Positions 45,915 to 56,270 of a stretch of 64,000 bases of DNA are shown in pieces (position 1 is the first letter of the stretch; every line of letters starts with the position of its first letter). A program made the translations under genes and the position numbers. The notes under the pieces were generated by a model, which made no database searches, was not told the origin of the DNA, and was given only the letters and a program-made list of their open reading frames with translations. Where the stretch lies: assembly GCF_000019705.1 (NCBI RefSeq), contig NC_011246.1, forward strand, positions 59,938 to 123,937. Direction: 5' to 3'. This stretch comes from Borrelia recurrentis A1 (GTDB lineage Bacteria > Spirochaetota > Spirochaetia > Borreliales > Borreliaceae).

Positions 45915-46288
45915 TTTTTATTTATCGATAAATTATTTGTAATAAATAATTGTAAATTATATTGTTTGATTAGAATAGTTGTTGCTAATTATGTATAAAT
46001 TTTAATGAATTAGCGTTATATTCAGTATAATACAATATAATAATAATTCACCAGTGCTTTTTATTATACTTTATTTTCTTTATATTTCATTAGTTATTTA
46101 CCTTAAAATGTAATAAATAATTTCAATCTAAAATAGATATTAAGTTGTATTAAATTTAAAATTATATAATAATATTGTTATTATATAATTTTAATTATCA
46201 TATAATATTTAAAATGATATAATAATTTATCATAAATTAAATAGTAATTGTACTAAATTTAAATAAATATATTTGAGGAGATATTTTG

Positions 46289-48217
46289 ATGGTTAAAGGA
46301 AAGAAATTTAATTTATTATTGATATTGTTTGTTAATGCCATGATTATATTGATATTAATAATAGGTTGTAATTTAAAATCTCCACGACATGATGTTGTGC
46401 TTTACAAAAAATCACTTGAAGAAGTATTTGTGGACAAAGAGTTTGAAGAAGTAGACATTCCTTTGCAAACAGGTGTTGATTTTGCTTTGTATGATAAGCA
46501 ACTCAATGAGCTCTTAAATACGTTTGAAATGGATGAATCGGAAAAGGAATTTGTTTTTTTGATAAAAGGAGCTGTAACTAATTCTGATATGACTTCTGAC
46601 ACTAACAAGACATGGAGTCAAGATGATTTTCGTGATATTTTGAAAAATTTGGGAGTAGTAAATGTTCGAAAATTAATAGGACCCAAGTCAAATTTTAGTG
46701 CTTTCTCTAGAGTTAGAGCAGCTATTAAGTCTGTAAAGAGTGTTTATGCTTTAGAAAAATTACGATCTCAGTTGGATAATTATAAGCGTCTCTATTTTAT
46801 TGATTTGAGAAAAGCTTTTAATGCATTTGTTGATGATAATGAAATATACAATGGTAGTATAGTTGGTGATCATACTTTTAATTTTGATACCCTTTATAAG
46901 GAAGCCAGATATATTTTAATTTTTGAATCTTGTTATGAGAAATTGCCTAGTGAGAGGCAAAAAATGATTGATGATATGCGTAAAATACTAACTGATGCTG
47001 ATATTGGTCGTACTGAGGGTTATAGGACATATGATAATTATGAATTTGATGTTTTATTTGGAAAATTGGGTAACACTACAATTAAAGATATTGTAGAAAT
47101 ATTTTTGAAAAATTTACAAATAATTGAAACTGCTCAAATTAACATTGACCTTATTCATATGTCAGATAGAAGAGGCATTTTACAACAAAAGTTGAATGCT
47201 TATAAATCTAATTATTATTTAACTATTAAAAAGGTATTTAATTCGGATATTGTTGATGATATTTATTCTAAATTTAAATCTATGTCTATTACTGAGCTTG
47301 ATTCTAATTCTAATGTTGCAGTATATGATTTGTTTAATTCAGTTAGTAACTATGCTTTTTATATTAATGCCTACAGGTTTGTGTATAACATGTGTAAACC
47401 TCAGTATCGTAATGCCATTGATTATCTGAAAGGTATATTAACTCAGTCAAATGGTATTGATTCTTATAAAAGATATGAAGTTTATGAGTTTGAAGCTTTA
47501 TTTGGTAATGCAAACTTTGATTTTCAATCTTTTTTAGATGCTCATATAGATACTTTGAAAGAGAGAGATGAAACTGGGGAGTTGATTGAGGGTATTAGAG
47601 ATATATATCTAAAAAAGAGGCAGTACAGAAAGATTTTGATGTTCTTGTGAGAAATTATCCAAAATACTTGCGAGGGTTATTTCATAACTTTGATCCCATC
47701 TTTGTTCTTGTTAATAATATAAATCATGACTATGCAGAACGTTTTGTCAATTTGAAATCTAATATTACGCATTTGGAATTTGTAAAAAAAATGCAAGAAA
47801 AATTATCAGTAAAGGAACATGAGATGTTTATGGAAATTTCAGCTATAATTACTAATCTTCATATTGGTGTTACTGAAGGTTATAAAACATATAAAGATTA
47901 TGAGGTTTATAGTTTATTTGGTGATGATCGTTTTGAGATTGTTAAATCTATAAATATGCATTTGCAGTTTAGTGATTTACAAAAAGAAGTTGAAATAGAA
48001 ATTAATAAAATTGATAATGAAGATCAAAAGCAGTATTTTAAAGGGCAGTTTGATAAGCTTGTATTAGAGTATAAAGTTCATTTAAAGGGGTTGTTTCATA
48101 TGATTAATGCTGATAATATACATACCCCCTGTACTTAAAATTGATAATTCATTTGTAAGTAGACTTAATAATATGCTAGATAGAATTAAAAGGATGTTTC
48201 CCTCCAAATTAATATAA
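46289..48217 (+). pseudogene. BTA121-domain lipoprotein, four units, two frameshifts
   Basis: ATG 46289 after GAGGAGATATTT, lipobox LIIGC. Frame 1 gives 453 residues with three units (MDESEKEFVFLIKGAV; LPSERQKMIDDMRKIL with YEFDVLFGKLG; CKPQYRNAIDYLKGIL), then stops at 47650. The frame shifts at six A residues (47611-47616) to KEAVQKDFDVLVRNYPKYLRGL and a fourth unit (LSVKEHEMFMEISAII, YEVYSLFGDD). It shifts again near ACCCCCTG (48122-48129) to end PPVLKIDNSF to FPSKLI at 48217. Full length would be about 640 residues. The first 453 residues could still be made as a lipoprotein. Confidence 0.75.
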
Positions 48218-48241
48218 ATTTATTCATTTTTAGATGGTATT

Positions 48242-48270
48242 AAGCCTTGGATTAGTATAATCCAAGGCTT
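48242..48270 (+). terminator. Strong terminator after the 46289-48217 gene
   Basis: Perfect 13-bp stem AAGCCTTGGATTA with complement, 3-base loop and seven following T residues. Confidence 0.85.
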
Positions 48271-48431
48271 TTTTTAGTTAATTTCTTAAAAAATTTAATT
48301 ATTAGAGCTTATAAATTTTGTTTTGGCTATAAAAGATTTATATTGGTTAATTAATATTATTTATTATTTGATATTTTTTTATTAATTTAATTTTTATTGC
48401 TTTAATTTTTAAGAAAAAGGAGATTTGAATA

Positions 48432-49229
48432 ATGAATGAGAAAAAAAGTTGTGATGTATTGTTTTTATTATTATTATTATTTGGGGGTTGTGGAGTAGAT
48501 ACTCAAAAAAAGCAAGGTTTGGCAACTGATAGTGGGGTATATATTCCTAGTAAAGTTGTTGCAAAACAACCGGATACTAATTTTACATCCTTAACTAGAT
48601 TTGAGCAATCAGTAGCTTCCCCGACAACAGAAAATAGGGAGCACAAACCTGTGAATTATGAAGGAAGAGAAGAAGATTTGAAACCCGATGATTCTGAGGC
48701 TTCTGGAATAACATGTGACGATAGTTCAATTTCTACATTAAAAGATAAAGTTGTAGAAGTTGAAGAATCTCCAGAAAAAGAGGAAGCAAGGTTTTTTTCT
48801 TTGATCAATAGATTTGGTTTGTCTGATGATGAGAAAATGTTTATTGGAATTATAAAAAAATTTGTAACCGATGTTAATGTTGGATTAAATATGGGTTATA
48901 AAACATATAGTAATAGTGAATTTTATAATTTGTTGGAAAAGCTGGGTGCAACTTTTGTGAAAAGGATTGTTAAATCCTTAAAACCAACTTTTATTGTATT
49001 AAATAATGCTCAGATTGCTTTTGATAAGCTTAAAGAGAGGAATAAAAATCATTTTCAAATGACTTTTAATATGGCATATAATGGATTTGCAAGGGATTTG
49101 AAGAGTATGTTTAATAAGCCTTGTTTTGCAGATATATATAATAGTTCTTTGCAGTATAATAATCCTTATAGTGTTCAATTTATTTCTCTTAAAAGGCATT
49201 TTGATTATATGAATGGTGATGAGAAATGA
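48432..49229 (+). CDS. BTA121-domain lipoprotein, single unit
   Basis: 265 residues, start after AAAAGGAGATTTGAAT, lipobox LFGGC. A long Pro/Glu/Ser/Thr-rich linker (residues 22-125) is followed by one BTA121 unit (SDDEKMFIGIIKKFVTDVNV, YKTYSNSEFYNLLEKLGATFVKRI, then a helix ending near FARDLKSMFNKPCFADIYNS). The protein ends soon after, so it is a short family member or has lost later units. Intact frame. Confidence 0.75.
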   Translation: MNEKKSCDVLFLLLLLFGGCGVDTQKKQGLATDSGVYIPSKVVAKQPDTNFTSLTRFEQSVASPTTENREHKPVNYEGREEDLKPDDSEASGITCDDSSISTLKDKVVEVEESPEKEEARFFSLINRFGLSDDEKMFIGIIKKFVTDVNVGLNMGYKTYSNSEFYNLLEKLGATFVKRIVKSLKPTFIVLNNAQIAFDKLKERNKNHFQMTFNMAYNGFARDLKSMFNKPCFADIYNSSLQYNNPYSVQFISLKRHFDYMNGDEK

Positions 49230-49333
49230 TAAGATGATATTTATAATTATGATGCATAGCATAAATTAAAATATTTAAGATACATTATTATATTATGATA
49301 TAATAAAGTTTGAATTTAACTTGGAGATGTTTA

Positions 49334-51043
49334 ATGGTTAGGGGAAAAGATTTTTTTTTATTGTTATTACTAGTGTTAATGGTAATAGATTGTAATTTAA
49401 AATCTCCAAAAGTTTTGAATTCTGAAATACCATCAAATATGGGCTTTGTGTCTAGAAAATCATTGGAACAAAATAGTTTATTTAATACGTTTGAAGACTT
49501 TTTGGAAAATAGTGTTGAGATTAGAGATATTGATGTTAATAAGTTACTTAATAAATTTAAAATTTCAGATGAAGGCAAAGAATTAGTTTCGTATATAAAA
49601 AAAATATTGTGTGATCCTGATGTTGTAGATAATAAAAGTGATTATAAGATATATACAAAATCTGAATTTTGTAATTTGTTAAATAATTTGGGGTCTGATG
49701 GGGTTTATGAATTAAGGAAGCATTTATGGTGGTCTTATAGTTTGTTAAAAAAAGCAGAGGCAGCTGTTAAAGGTATTAATAACAATGTAAAAAGAGCAGA
49801 ATTATAATTGAAATTAGATCTTAACAAAAATGCTTATCATTTAGATTTAGGAAAAATATTTAGTGAATCAAATATTGGCGATATATATGACAACATTGTC
49901 AATTATGAAAATCGTTTTGTTAAGAGTTTTGTTGATATTCAACAAAGTGCATTGGGGATGATTGATTCCGAAAATCCTGATGTAAATCCTGATGTAAATC
50001 CTGATGTAAATCCTGATGTAAATCCTGATGTAAATCCTGATGTAAATCCTGATGTAAATCCTGATGTAAATCCTGATGTAAAATCTTTTGTAAAACTTGC
50101 AGAGGGGCTTTCTGTTGATGAACAGAAGGCAATTAAGTATATCAAACAAATAATAGTTGATTCTAATACTAGTGCATGTCAATTTTGTATTGAATATAGT
50201 GATGATGGTTTTGATGCTTTGCTAGGCAATTGGACTTTCAGTCAAATTCAGAGACTTGCAAGAATGTGTTTAAAATATCTTGAAATGAGAGATGATATTG
50301 AATATAAAATTAATAATCTTGATAAGATAGAAGAAATAGAAGCTACTAAAGAGGTGCAAGATAGAATAAAATCGGTTTTAACTTTATTAAAGGATTCTTT
50401 TATTTTTTCTTGGTCTATTTTTAAGGATAAGTATCCACAATATTTACAAAGTTTATTTAGTAAGTCTACTGCTGCTGAAGTTTATGAGAGTATTCCATCT
50501 CTCGATTTTCTTTTTGATCCTAAGTTTACAAAAGATTTTTTAATTTTTAATTATGTAATGAATTATTATTATAATGCTATGCAGGACTTTCCAGTTATAT
50601 ATAATAAGTTGTCTGATTCAGAAAAAAAAGAAGTTGAGGATATGAGATTAAAAGTAGTTGATTCTTCTGTTAATAATTTATCATCTGAAAATACTGTTGT
50701 TGATTATGAATTTTATTCTTTATTAGGTGATGGTAGATTTTTTCTTCCAGCACTTTATGCTCATATTAAAGTTATGAAGATTATTAGAGAGAAAGATGAT
50801 TTTGTAGATATGATTAACATTGAGCTTAAAGATTTTGATATGTTATCAATAATAAGTGATGATTTTGATAAGTTTGTACTTAATTATCCTGCATATTTGA
50901 AACAATTGTTTTTGCGATTAAAAAAAGATAGTAAAAATTTTTTTGACTTTACTGATAGTAATTTGTATCAACATGATTATAAGAATGAATTTGAGAAAAT
51001 TATGAATAAAATTGGGGAAATTTATAATATTAAAAAGGCTTAG
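49334..51043 (+). pseudogene. BTA121-domain lipoprotein gene, one internal stop and NPDV repeats
   Basis: ATG 49334 (TTGGAGATGTTTA), signal ending MVIDC. Unit 1 (SDEGKELVSYIKKILCDPDVV) leads to a TAA at 49805-49807 in KRAEL-stop-LKLDLNKNAYHLDLGKIF; the frame is otherwise continuous to 51043. After it come nine tandem NPDV repeats (49973-50080), unit 2 (SVDEQKAIKYIKQIIVDS, FDALLGNW) and unit 3 (SDSEKKEVEDMRLKVVDS, YEFYSLLGDGRF). Full length would be 569 residues. The stop could derive from CAA by one change. The 411-codon downstream frame starts with TTG but has no signal peptide. Confidence 0.75.
49973..50080 (+). repeat. 12-bp tandem repeat, nine copies, encoding NPDV
   Basis: Unit AATCCTGATGTA repeated nine times without error. 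It lies in a linker between two BTA121 units, so copy-number change would alter linker length by four residues per unit and keep frame. Confidence 0.95.
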
Positions 51044-51125
51044 GAATTGAAAAAATCTGGATCATGATTTGTAGTGAACAATAAAAATTAGTTAATATTT
51101 GATATAAATGTAAAAGGAGATATTT

Positions 51126-52778
51126 ATGTTTGGGGAAAAAATTTGTGTTTTATTAGTATCATTGGTATTAATAATAAGTTGTAATTTAAAATCTTCGGAT
51201 CTTGCTAAAGATGGTAAGGGATTGGAAAATTCTTTTGGTAAATCTGTTGTTGTTGGTCCTTTATATGAAGTTAATAGGTTTGTAGATGAGCCTTTTAGTC
51301 CAAGAGTGGAATATGATACACCAGCTGTAAGAAAGGGTGTTGAAGAAATGGGTATGGGTATAGATATTGGTGATATGGATGTTGAGCTTGATAATTTGCT
51401 TACTAGACTTAATATACAAAAAGAAGATAGAGATGTATTTGTTTATCTAAAAAAAGTATTATGTGATCCTACTATTACGGATGATCAAGGTGTTTATAAG
51501 ACATATACAGTTTCTGAGTTTCATGATTTGTTGGATAGTTGGGGAGCAGGGCAAGTTTCAGTTATTAGGTCAAAGTTAATTAGAGTTTTTACTTCATTAA
51601 AAGCATTACGGGTATTGATTGGTGATTGTAGGAACAATATTCTTAAGCAAGGTTTATTGAATAGATTGATGTTTGTAAAGAAAGAGTATGAACGTTATCT
51701 TAAGAAAGTATTTGATAGTTCTGATTTTTCGATTATTAAAGTTTCTCTTGAGTATCACAATCCTTATTATGGAAAATTCGGACTTATTGAAATTGATGCA
51801 TCAAATTTTAAAGATTTAACAGATGTGAGAGATCGTTATTCGGCATTTGTTGATGATGACCAAAAAAGAATTCAAGAGATAAGAAACATATTAACTTCTG
51901 CTAATATTGCTAGAGGTCAAAATTTGAAGACATATAGTGATGATGAGTTTGATATTTTATTTAGTAGTTGGAGTAATTATCAACTTAAAAGAGTTGTTAG
52001 AATGCATTTGGGATATATGAGAAGGGCAAGAGATGTTAAAGTTCAAATTGGTTATTTTGATGATATGAAAAATATAGATATCAGAACAGAGTTAAAATAT
52101 AGACTAGTTACGAGTTTGACAACATGGAAGCTAAAATTAGAAGATACATTGTCTCAAAAAGACAGCGGTTATCCAGAGTATTTAAAACAAATATTTAACA
52201 AGTCTACTGCTGTTGAAATTTATGACAATATTCCATTTTCTTCAAAGTATGATATTAATGATTATAACTTTTATTTTCCTTTTAATGATGCATATTTTTT
52301 GGATATTGATAGATATTATTCTATTCGTAACGAATTTATTTCCAAGTATAATAAATTATCTTATGCAGAAAAAGTAGCAGTTGAATTTATAAGAAACATA
52401 GTATTTAATGCTAATATTGCTGCCGATAAGGGTTATAAAACATATACAGATGATTATAAATTTTATCTTATCTTTGCAAGCAGTGATTATTATTTTTCAG
52501 AACTAGTACAGCGTCAATTGAACTTTGCTACTTGTCAATCTTATATTGAAGAGTATATTAATGAGATTAAGGAAAACCCTGTTAGAAAGAACAAACTTTT
52601 ACAAAAGAGAGATGAGCTAGTAAAAAAATATCATGTTAGTTTGAAAAAATTCTTTCATGGTGTTAATGAGGCTACTTTTGAATTTGATGATTCTTCACGG
52701 AAAAATTATAGTGAAGTATGGGACATTCAACTTGATTTTGAAAGCTTTTTTGATAATATTGCTGTTGAAGGTTTGTAA
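51126..52778 (+). CDS. BTA121-domain surface lipoprotein, three units
   Basis: 550 residues, start after AAAAGGAGATATTT, lipobox LIISC. A linker of about 90 residues is followed by units at about residues 95-225 (KEDRDVFVYLKKVLCDPTI, YTVSEFHDLLDSWGAGQVSVI), 230-385 (DDDQKRIQEIRNILTSANI, SDDEFDILFSSW) and 410-550 (SYAEKVAVEFIRNIVFNANI). Each unit ends in a helix with Lys-Lys-Tyr-x5-Lys-Lys-Phe/Val-Phe. The best preserved multi-unit right-arm member; intact. Confidence 0.8.
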   Translation: MFGEKICVLLVSLVLIISCNLKSSDLAKDGKGLENSFGKSVVVGPLYEVNRFVDEPFSPRVEYDTPAVRKGVEEMGMGIDIGDMDVELDNLLTRLNIQKEDRDVFVYLKKVLCDPTITDDQGVYKTYTVSEFHDLLDSWGAGQVSVIRSKLIRVFTSLKALRVLIGDCRNNILKQGLLNRLMFVKKEYERYLKKVFDSSDFSIIKVSLEYHNPYYGKFGLIEIDASNFKDLTDVRDRYSAFVDDDQKRIQEIRNILTSANIARGQNLKTYSDDEFDILFSSWSNYQLKRVVRMHLGYMRRARDVKVQIGYFDDMKNIDIRTELKYRLVTSLTTWKLKLEDTLSQKDSGYPEYLKQIFNKSTAVEIYDNIPFSSKYDINDYNFYFPFNDAYFLDIDRYYSIRNEFISKYNKLSYAEKVAVEFIRNIVFNANIAADKGYKTYTDDYKFYLIFASSDYYFSELVQRQLNFATCQSYIEEYINEIKENPVRKNKLLQKRDELVKKYHVSLKKFFHGVNEATFEFDDSSRKNYSEVWDIQLDFESFFDNIAVEGL

Positions 52779-53100
52779 TTGAGAGATATTTTATAGTTTC
52801 CATTTAATAAATCAGAATGATTAAATAAAGCTTTCAAGGTGTTCTTGAGGCTTTATTTTTTATTATACATTATTTGTAATTTGTATAAAAATATATTTAC
52901 TTTATAAGTAAATAGTTTAATTATTATTAAACTCTTTTTTAATTAATTGATATTAATAATGGTTATTAATATAATTTCTGTTATAATATGGTTTGTACTA
53001 TATTTATAATATTGTTAATTTAACAAGAATTTAGGTATAGGTAACAACTATTAAGTAAAAAATATAAAAAATATATTTAAATTGTAAGAGGAGATATTTA
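52779..53100 (+). other. Intergenic, 322 bases
   Basis: Contains the terminator at 52823-52858 (imperfect stem AAATAAAGCTTTCAAG with CTTGAGGCTTTATTT) and then the A/T-rich upstream region of the next gene. No gene seen. Confidence 0.6.
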
Positions 53101-53736
53101 GTGATTAGGCAAGTATTTTATGCTTTATTGTTATTATTAGTATTGATAATGAATTGTAACTTAACATCTAAAGATGTTTCTGATTTTGATGGTACTTCAC
53201 TTGTTGTGAATTCTTTGATTGATCAAACATTAGACAAAGGAAGTAGATTATTAGAAAAGTATGAAGAGGGTGGTATTGATTCTATAGACCTTGAACTTTA
53301 TGAGTTACTTGATTTATTTGGGGTGTCAAAAAATGGCAAAATGTTAATTTTTTATATAAAAGAAGCATTGTGTGATTCTGATATTGTAGATGCGCAGGGT
53401 CAGTGTGAGATATATGACTATATTCAGTTTTATGAGTTATTAAATAATTTGGGAGCAGATAAAATCATTGAAATTGTGAACCATTTGCTTGGAACTTTTA
53501 ATGCATTGAGAGAAGCTGAACTTGCTATTAGTAAAGTTAGTGATGGAGATTTAAAGAGAGAAATGCAAATTAGATTTGATCTTAAAAATAAAGCTTATAA
53601 ATTAGATCTAAAAAAAGTATTTAGTGCATCTGTTCTTGATGAGCTATATAATCAAATTATCAGTTATGATAGTTCTTATATTGATGATTTTATTAATATG
53701 AAAATTGATGCATTAAGCAAGTATTCTAGGAACTGA
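53101..53736 (+). CDS. BTA121-domain lipoprotein, truncated to one unit
   Basis: 211 residues, GTG start after AAGAGGAGATATTTA, signal ending LIMNC. One BTA121 unit (SKNGKMLIFYIKEALCDSDIV, YDYIQFYELLNNLGADKIIEI, LDLKKVFSASVLDELYN) and then a stop. Traces of a second unit persist beyond it (53737-53880), so the gene was once longer. The one-unit product looks complete enough to be made. Confidence 0.7.
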   Translation: MIRQVFYALLLLLVLIMNCNLTSKDVSDFDGTSLVVNSLIDQTLDKGSRLLEKYEEGGIDSIDLELYELLDLFGVSKNGKMLIFYIKEALCDSDIVDAQGQCEIYDYIQFYELLNNLGADKIIEIVNHLLGTFNALREAELAISKVSDGDLKREMQIRFDLKNKAYKLDLKKVFSASVLDELYNQIISYDSSYIDDFINMKIDALSKYSRN

Positions 53737-53880
53737 GCATCCAATAAATTATTATTTAACCCTTTCTGATAATGTGTAGAAAGGGTTTGATTATATAAAA
53801 TCCGTAGTAATTGATCCTGAAATTGTTAAGACTTAAGGTTGTAAGACATATAGTGATGATGAATTTGATGTTCTTTTTAT
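53737..53880 (+). pseudogene. Remnant of a second BTA121 unit
   Basis: The sequence reads LTLSDNV, stop, KGFDYIKSVVIDPEIVKT, stop, GCKTYSDDEFDVLF, recognisably a BTA121 unit with several stops. A hairpin at 53758-53787 (AACCCTTTCT with complement) now sits inside it and may terminate the shortened gene. The stretch from 53881 to 54145 holds no further gene. Confidence 0.6.
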
Positions 53881-54145
53881 TATTATATTGATTTTAAGGA
53901 CTTCGTATATAGGATTATGCGAAACTGTTAAAAACATTTATTATAACTTGTTATATATAATAACTATCATTAGATGAATTTGTTTCTTGATAAGTTGTGT
54001 ATTTTATCTGTTTATGTATTTGAATTTTTAATTCAAGTGATATGTCAAATATAAGATAAGTACAATTGACATTTGAGCTTAGTAGTTTAATTTATATTTG
54101 ATATTGAGTGATCTTGATGATATGATTTATAAAAAGGGAGAATTT

Positions 54146-55352
54146 ATGATGAAATTAGGTATGAGGATATGTGCAACATATTGTGTATTGAGTGTATTGT
54201 TTTTTAGTTGCAGGCAATCACGTTTTACAGAAAGTGGTATTCGAACATTATCAAAATTAAAATATAATCAAAAACCAAGAGTTATTATAGGTAAAACATC
54301 AGCAGCTTTATTGGGTGCTACTTTACTATTAGGTGGTTCTTCTGAGGAAGTCTCTAGACCATCGGGTAGTTTAGAAGAAGGTGTTTTAGACACAAGAAAT
54401 AAACCACAAGATTTGTTGGGTGTTATTCAACCAGCAGTTCCTGCAGCAGAAGAAGTTGTTATTCAACCAGCAGTTCCTGAGGTAGCAGAAGGTATTATTC
54501 AACCAGAAGTTCCTGCAGCAGAAGAAGTTGTTCAACCAGAAGAGACACATGTAAAAAAACGTGTAAAAAAATATTATGAACAAGACGGGAAATATGAGAA
54601 TAAATTTGATTTTACTATTGTTGATCGGGAGGAATTTGTATATGAGGAATTAAAAACACGGGAAGATGCTTTGAAAAAATTTAAAGACATAAAATCGCTT
54701 TTTCATGAATTTTATTACAATAAAGATTTTGATTCTAAACCTTATAATTATGGCATGTCTTTTCCCAATTTAGTTTTTTCTGAGATTTTTTCTTATAAAC
54801 CCTAATCTATTTAATCTTCGTCATCCAATTAGATATGTTTATTTGGCTTTGTGGTATAATGGTGATAGGATGTATTGGTTGGCATTGGCGGCACATAAAA
54901 TATATAGTGTTTATAAAGAATCAAAGTATCATAAATATTATGAATATAAAGAAGCTTGTAAAAAATTTGTAGATAGATTATCGGATATGACAACCGGTAG
55001 TTATTATTATTTAAATTTTAATCATGATTTGCCTTATAGCAATGGTAGTAAGATAGATAAAAAAAATTTTGAAACTAAAGCAACACTTGAGGATTTGAGC
55101 GAATTAAATAAGCATTTTGTGCAATATATGAACAAAATGAAGAATGTTGTAAGTGTTGTGACCTCTAATGTGTATGAGGTAATTCAGAGTGTACATGAGG
55201 GAGATGAAATTACAGCAGAAGATTTTTATAAGATTTTTGATAAAATGAATAATGATGCAGATATTCAAAAGGGAATAGATATTGTGATAAAAGATAAAGA
55301 GAAAATGATGGCAATATTTAGGGAAATAGTTAATAGAGTGAGGCTTGATTAG
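54146..55352 (+). pseudogene. Lipoprotein with Gln-Pro-rich repeat stalk, frameshifted
   Basis: ATG 54146 (AAAAAGGGAGAATTT) begins a lipoprotein (lipobox LFFSC). After a Gly/Leu stretch come four imperfect repeats of about 12 residues (IQPAVPAAEEVV, IQPAVPEVAEGI, IQPEVPAAEEVV, QPEE), forming an extended stalk, then a helical/aromatic domain. The frame stops at 54805. The natural continuation (NPNLFNLRHPIRYVYLALWY to IFREIVNRVRLD) is in another frame to 55352, with the shift at six T residues, 54786-54791. Full length would be about 400 residues. Family not recognised; not clearly BTA121. Confidence 0.65.
54428..54545 (+). repeat. Imperfect 12-codon repeats (IQPxVPAAEE)
   Basis: Four in-frame repeats of about 36 bases, with ATTCAACCAGCAGTTCCTG as the best conserved part. 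Confidence 0.75.
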
Positions 55353-55448
55353 TAAATAAAAAATTTTATTGTAAATATATTTTAGGATATTTAAATAATT
55401 AACTTTGATAACAAAATTTAAATTTTAATTATATGATATACTTATTTA

Positions 55449-56063
55449 ATGAAAAGTACATTCTTTCATTTAGTTTTGAATAATTCTGCATTGATACTTG
55501 TAGATATTCAAAATGATTTTTTGCAATCAGGAGCACTTCCTGTTCCTGATGGTAGGGATATTATTCCTTTAGTAAATAAACTTCAAAATTGTTTTAAGCA
55601 TGTTATTGCAACTAAGGATTGGCATCCTGAGAATCATATAAGTTTTTTAAGTGAAACTAATATTAATGGTTGGCCTAAACATTGTGTTCAAAATACATGG
55701 GGAGCAGCATTTCCAAAAGATTTAGACGTTGAAAAAATCAAAGCTATTTTTTTAAAAGGACAGGATCAAAATTATGATAGTTATAGTGGATTTTATGATG
55801 ATTGTAATAAAAAGAATCCTACGGGGCTTTTAAAATATCTTAAGAACAATGAAATTTGTGTGGTGTTTATAGCTGGTTTGGCATTGGATTTTTGTGTAAA
55901 GGAAACTCTTATTGACGCTCATAATTTGGGATTTAAAACTTATTTGATAATTGATGCTACAAAAAGCATTTCTGATTTTCCTGAATTGATAATTATAGAG
56001 CTTAAGAAGCTTGGAATATTGACCTGTTTTTCAAAAGATATTTTGATTAATTGTGATTTATGA
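55449..56063 (+). CDS. pncA: Nicotinamidase PncA
   Basis: 204 residues of the isochorismatase-like fold. Nicotinamidases hydrolyse nicotinamide to nicotinate, feeding NAD synthesis in an organism without de novo synthesis. All key residues are visible: catalytic Asp19 (VDIQNDF), Lys103 (FLKGQ) and Cys149 (LDFCVKE), and metal ligands Asp57, His59 and His63 (KDWHPENH). The GLALDFCV segment also carries the family cis-peptide neighbourhood. In B. burgdorferi pncA is on plasmid lp25 and is needed for mammalian infection. Ribosome site weak; no operon partner. Intact. Confidence 0.93.
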   Translation: MKSTFFHLVLNNSALILVDIQNDFLQSGALPVPDGRDIIPLVNKLQNCFKHVIATKDWHPENHISFLSETNINGWPKHCVQNTWGAAFPKDLDVEKIKAIFLKGQDQNYDSYSGFYDDCNKKNPTGLLKYLKNNEICVVFIAGLALDFCVKETLIDAHNLGFKTYLIIDATKSISDFPELIIIELKKLGILTCFSKDILINCDL

Positions 56064-56270
56064 TGATTTTAAAGAATAGTATTTTTACATTTTATTTTTA
56101 TGTTTAAATTTAGTTTTTTGCAATCTTATAAATTCAATTATGGGTAACAGATTTTTATTTTGAGTTTTATATGTTAAATGCTATATCATTGATACTAATG
56201 ATTATAAAAGTTGATTAGTATTGAGGTTTTAAAAATTAGAATTTTGTAGTATAATAGAAGGCTGTTATTT

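Larger units (their letters stand above)
45637..46288 (+). other. Intergenic, 652 bases, with a dead BTA121 gene start
   Basis: 45733-45830 is a remnant (ribosome site GAGGAGATATTTA, then MVRVGKCIFYL and a broken signal around VVIGC) of another BTA121 gene. A terminator at 45882-45914 (10-bp stem TTAAGCCTTA) follows. From 45915 there is A/T-rich upstream DNA with a variant of the AATATTGTTAT motif at 46171. Confidence 0.65.

Noticed and set aside
49973..50080. Nine 12-bp repeats considered as a CRISPR-like array
   Set aside because: Repeats are contiguous, without spacers, and in frame within a gene.
49868..50182. Minus-strand frames with long IRIY, HQDL and TSGF repeats
   Set aside because: They are reverse readings of the 12-bp NPDV repeat on the plus strand; no ribosome site and no sensible protein.
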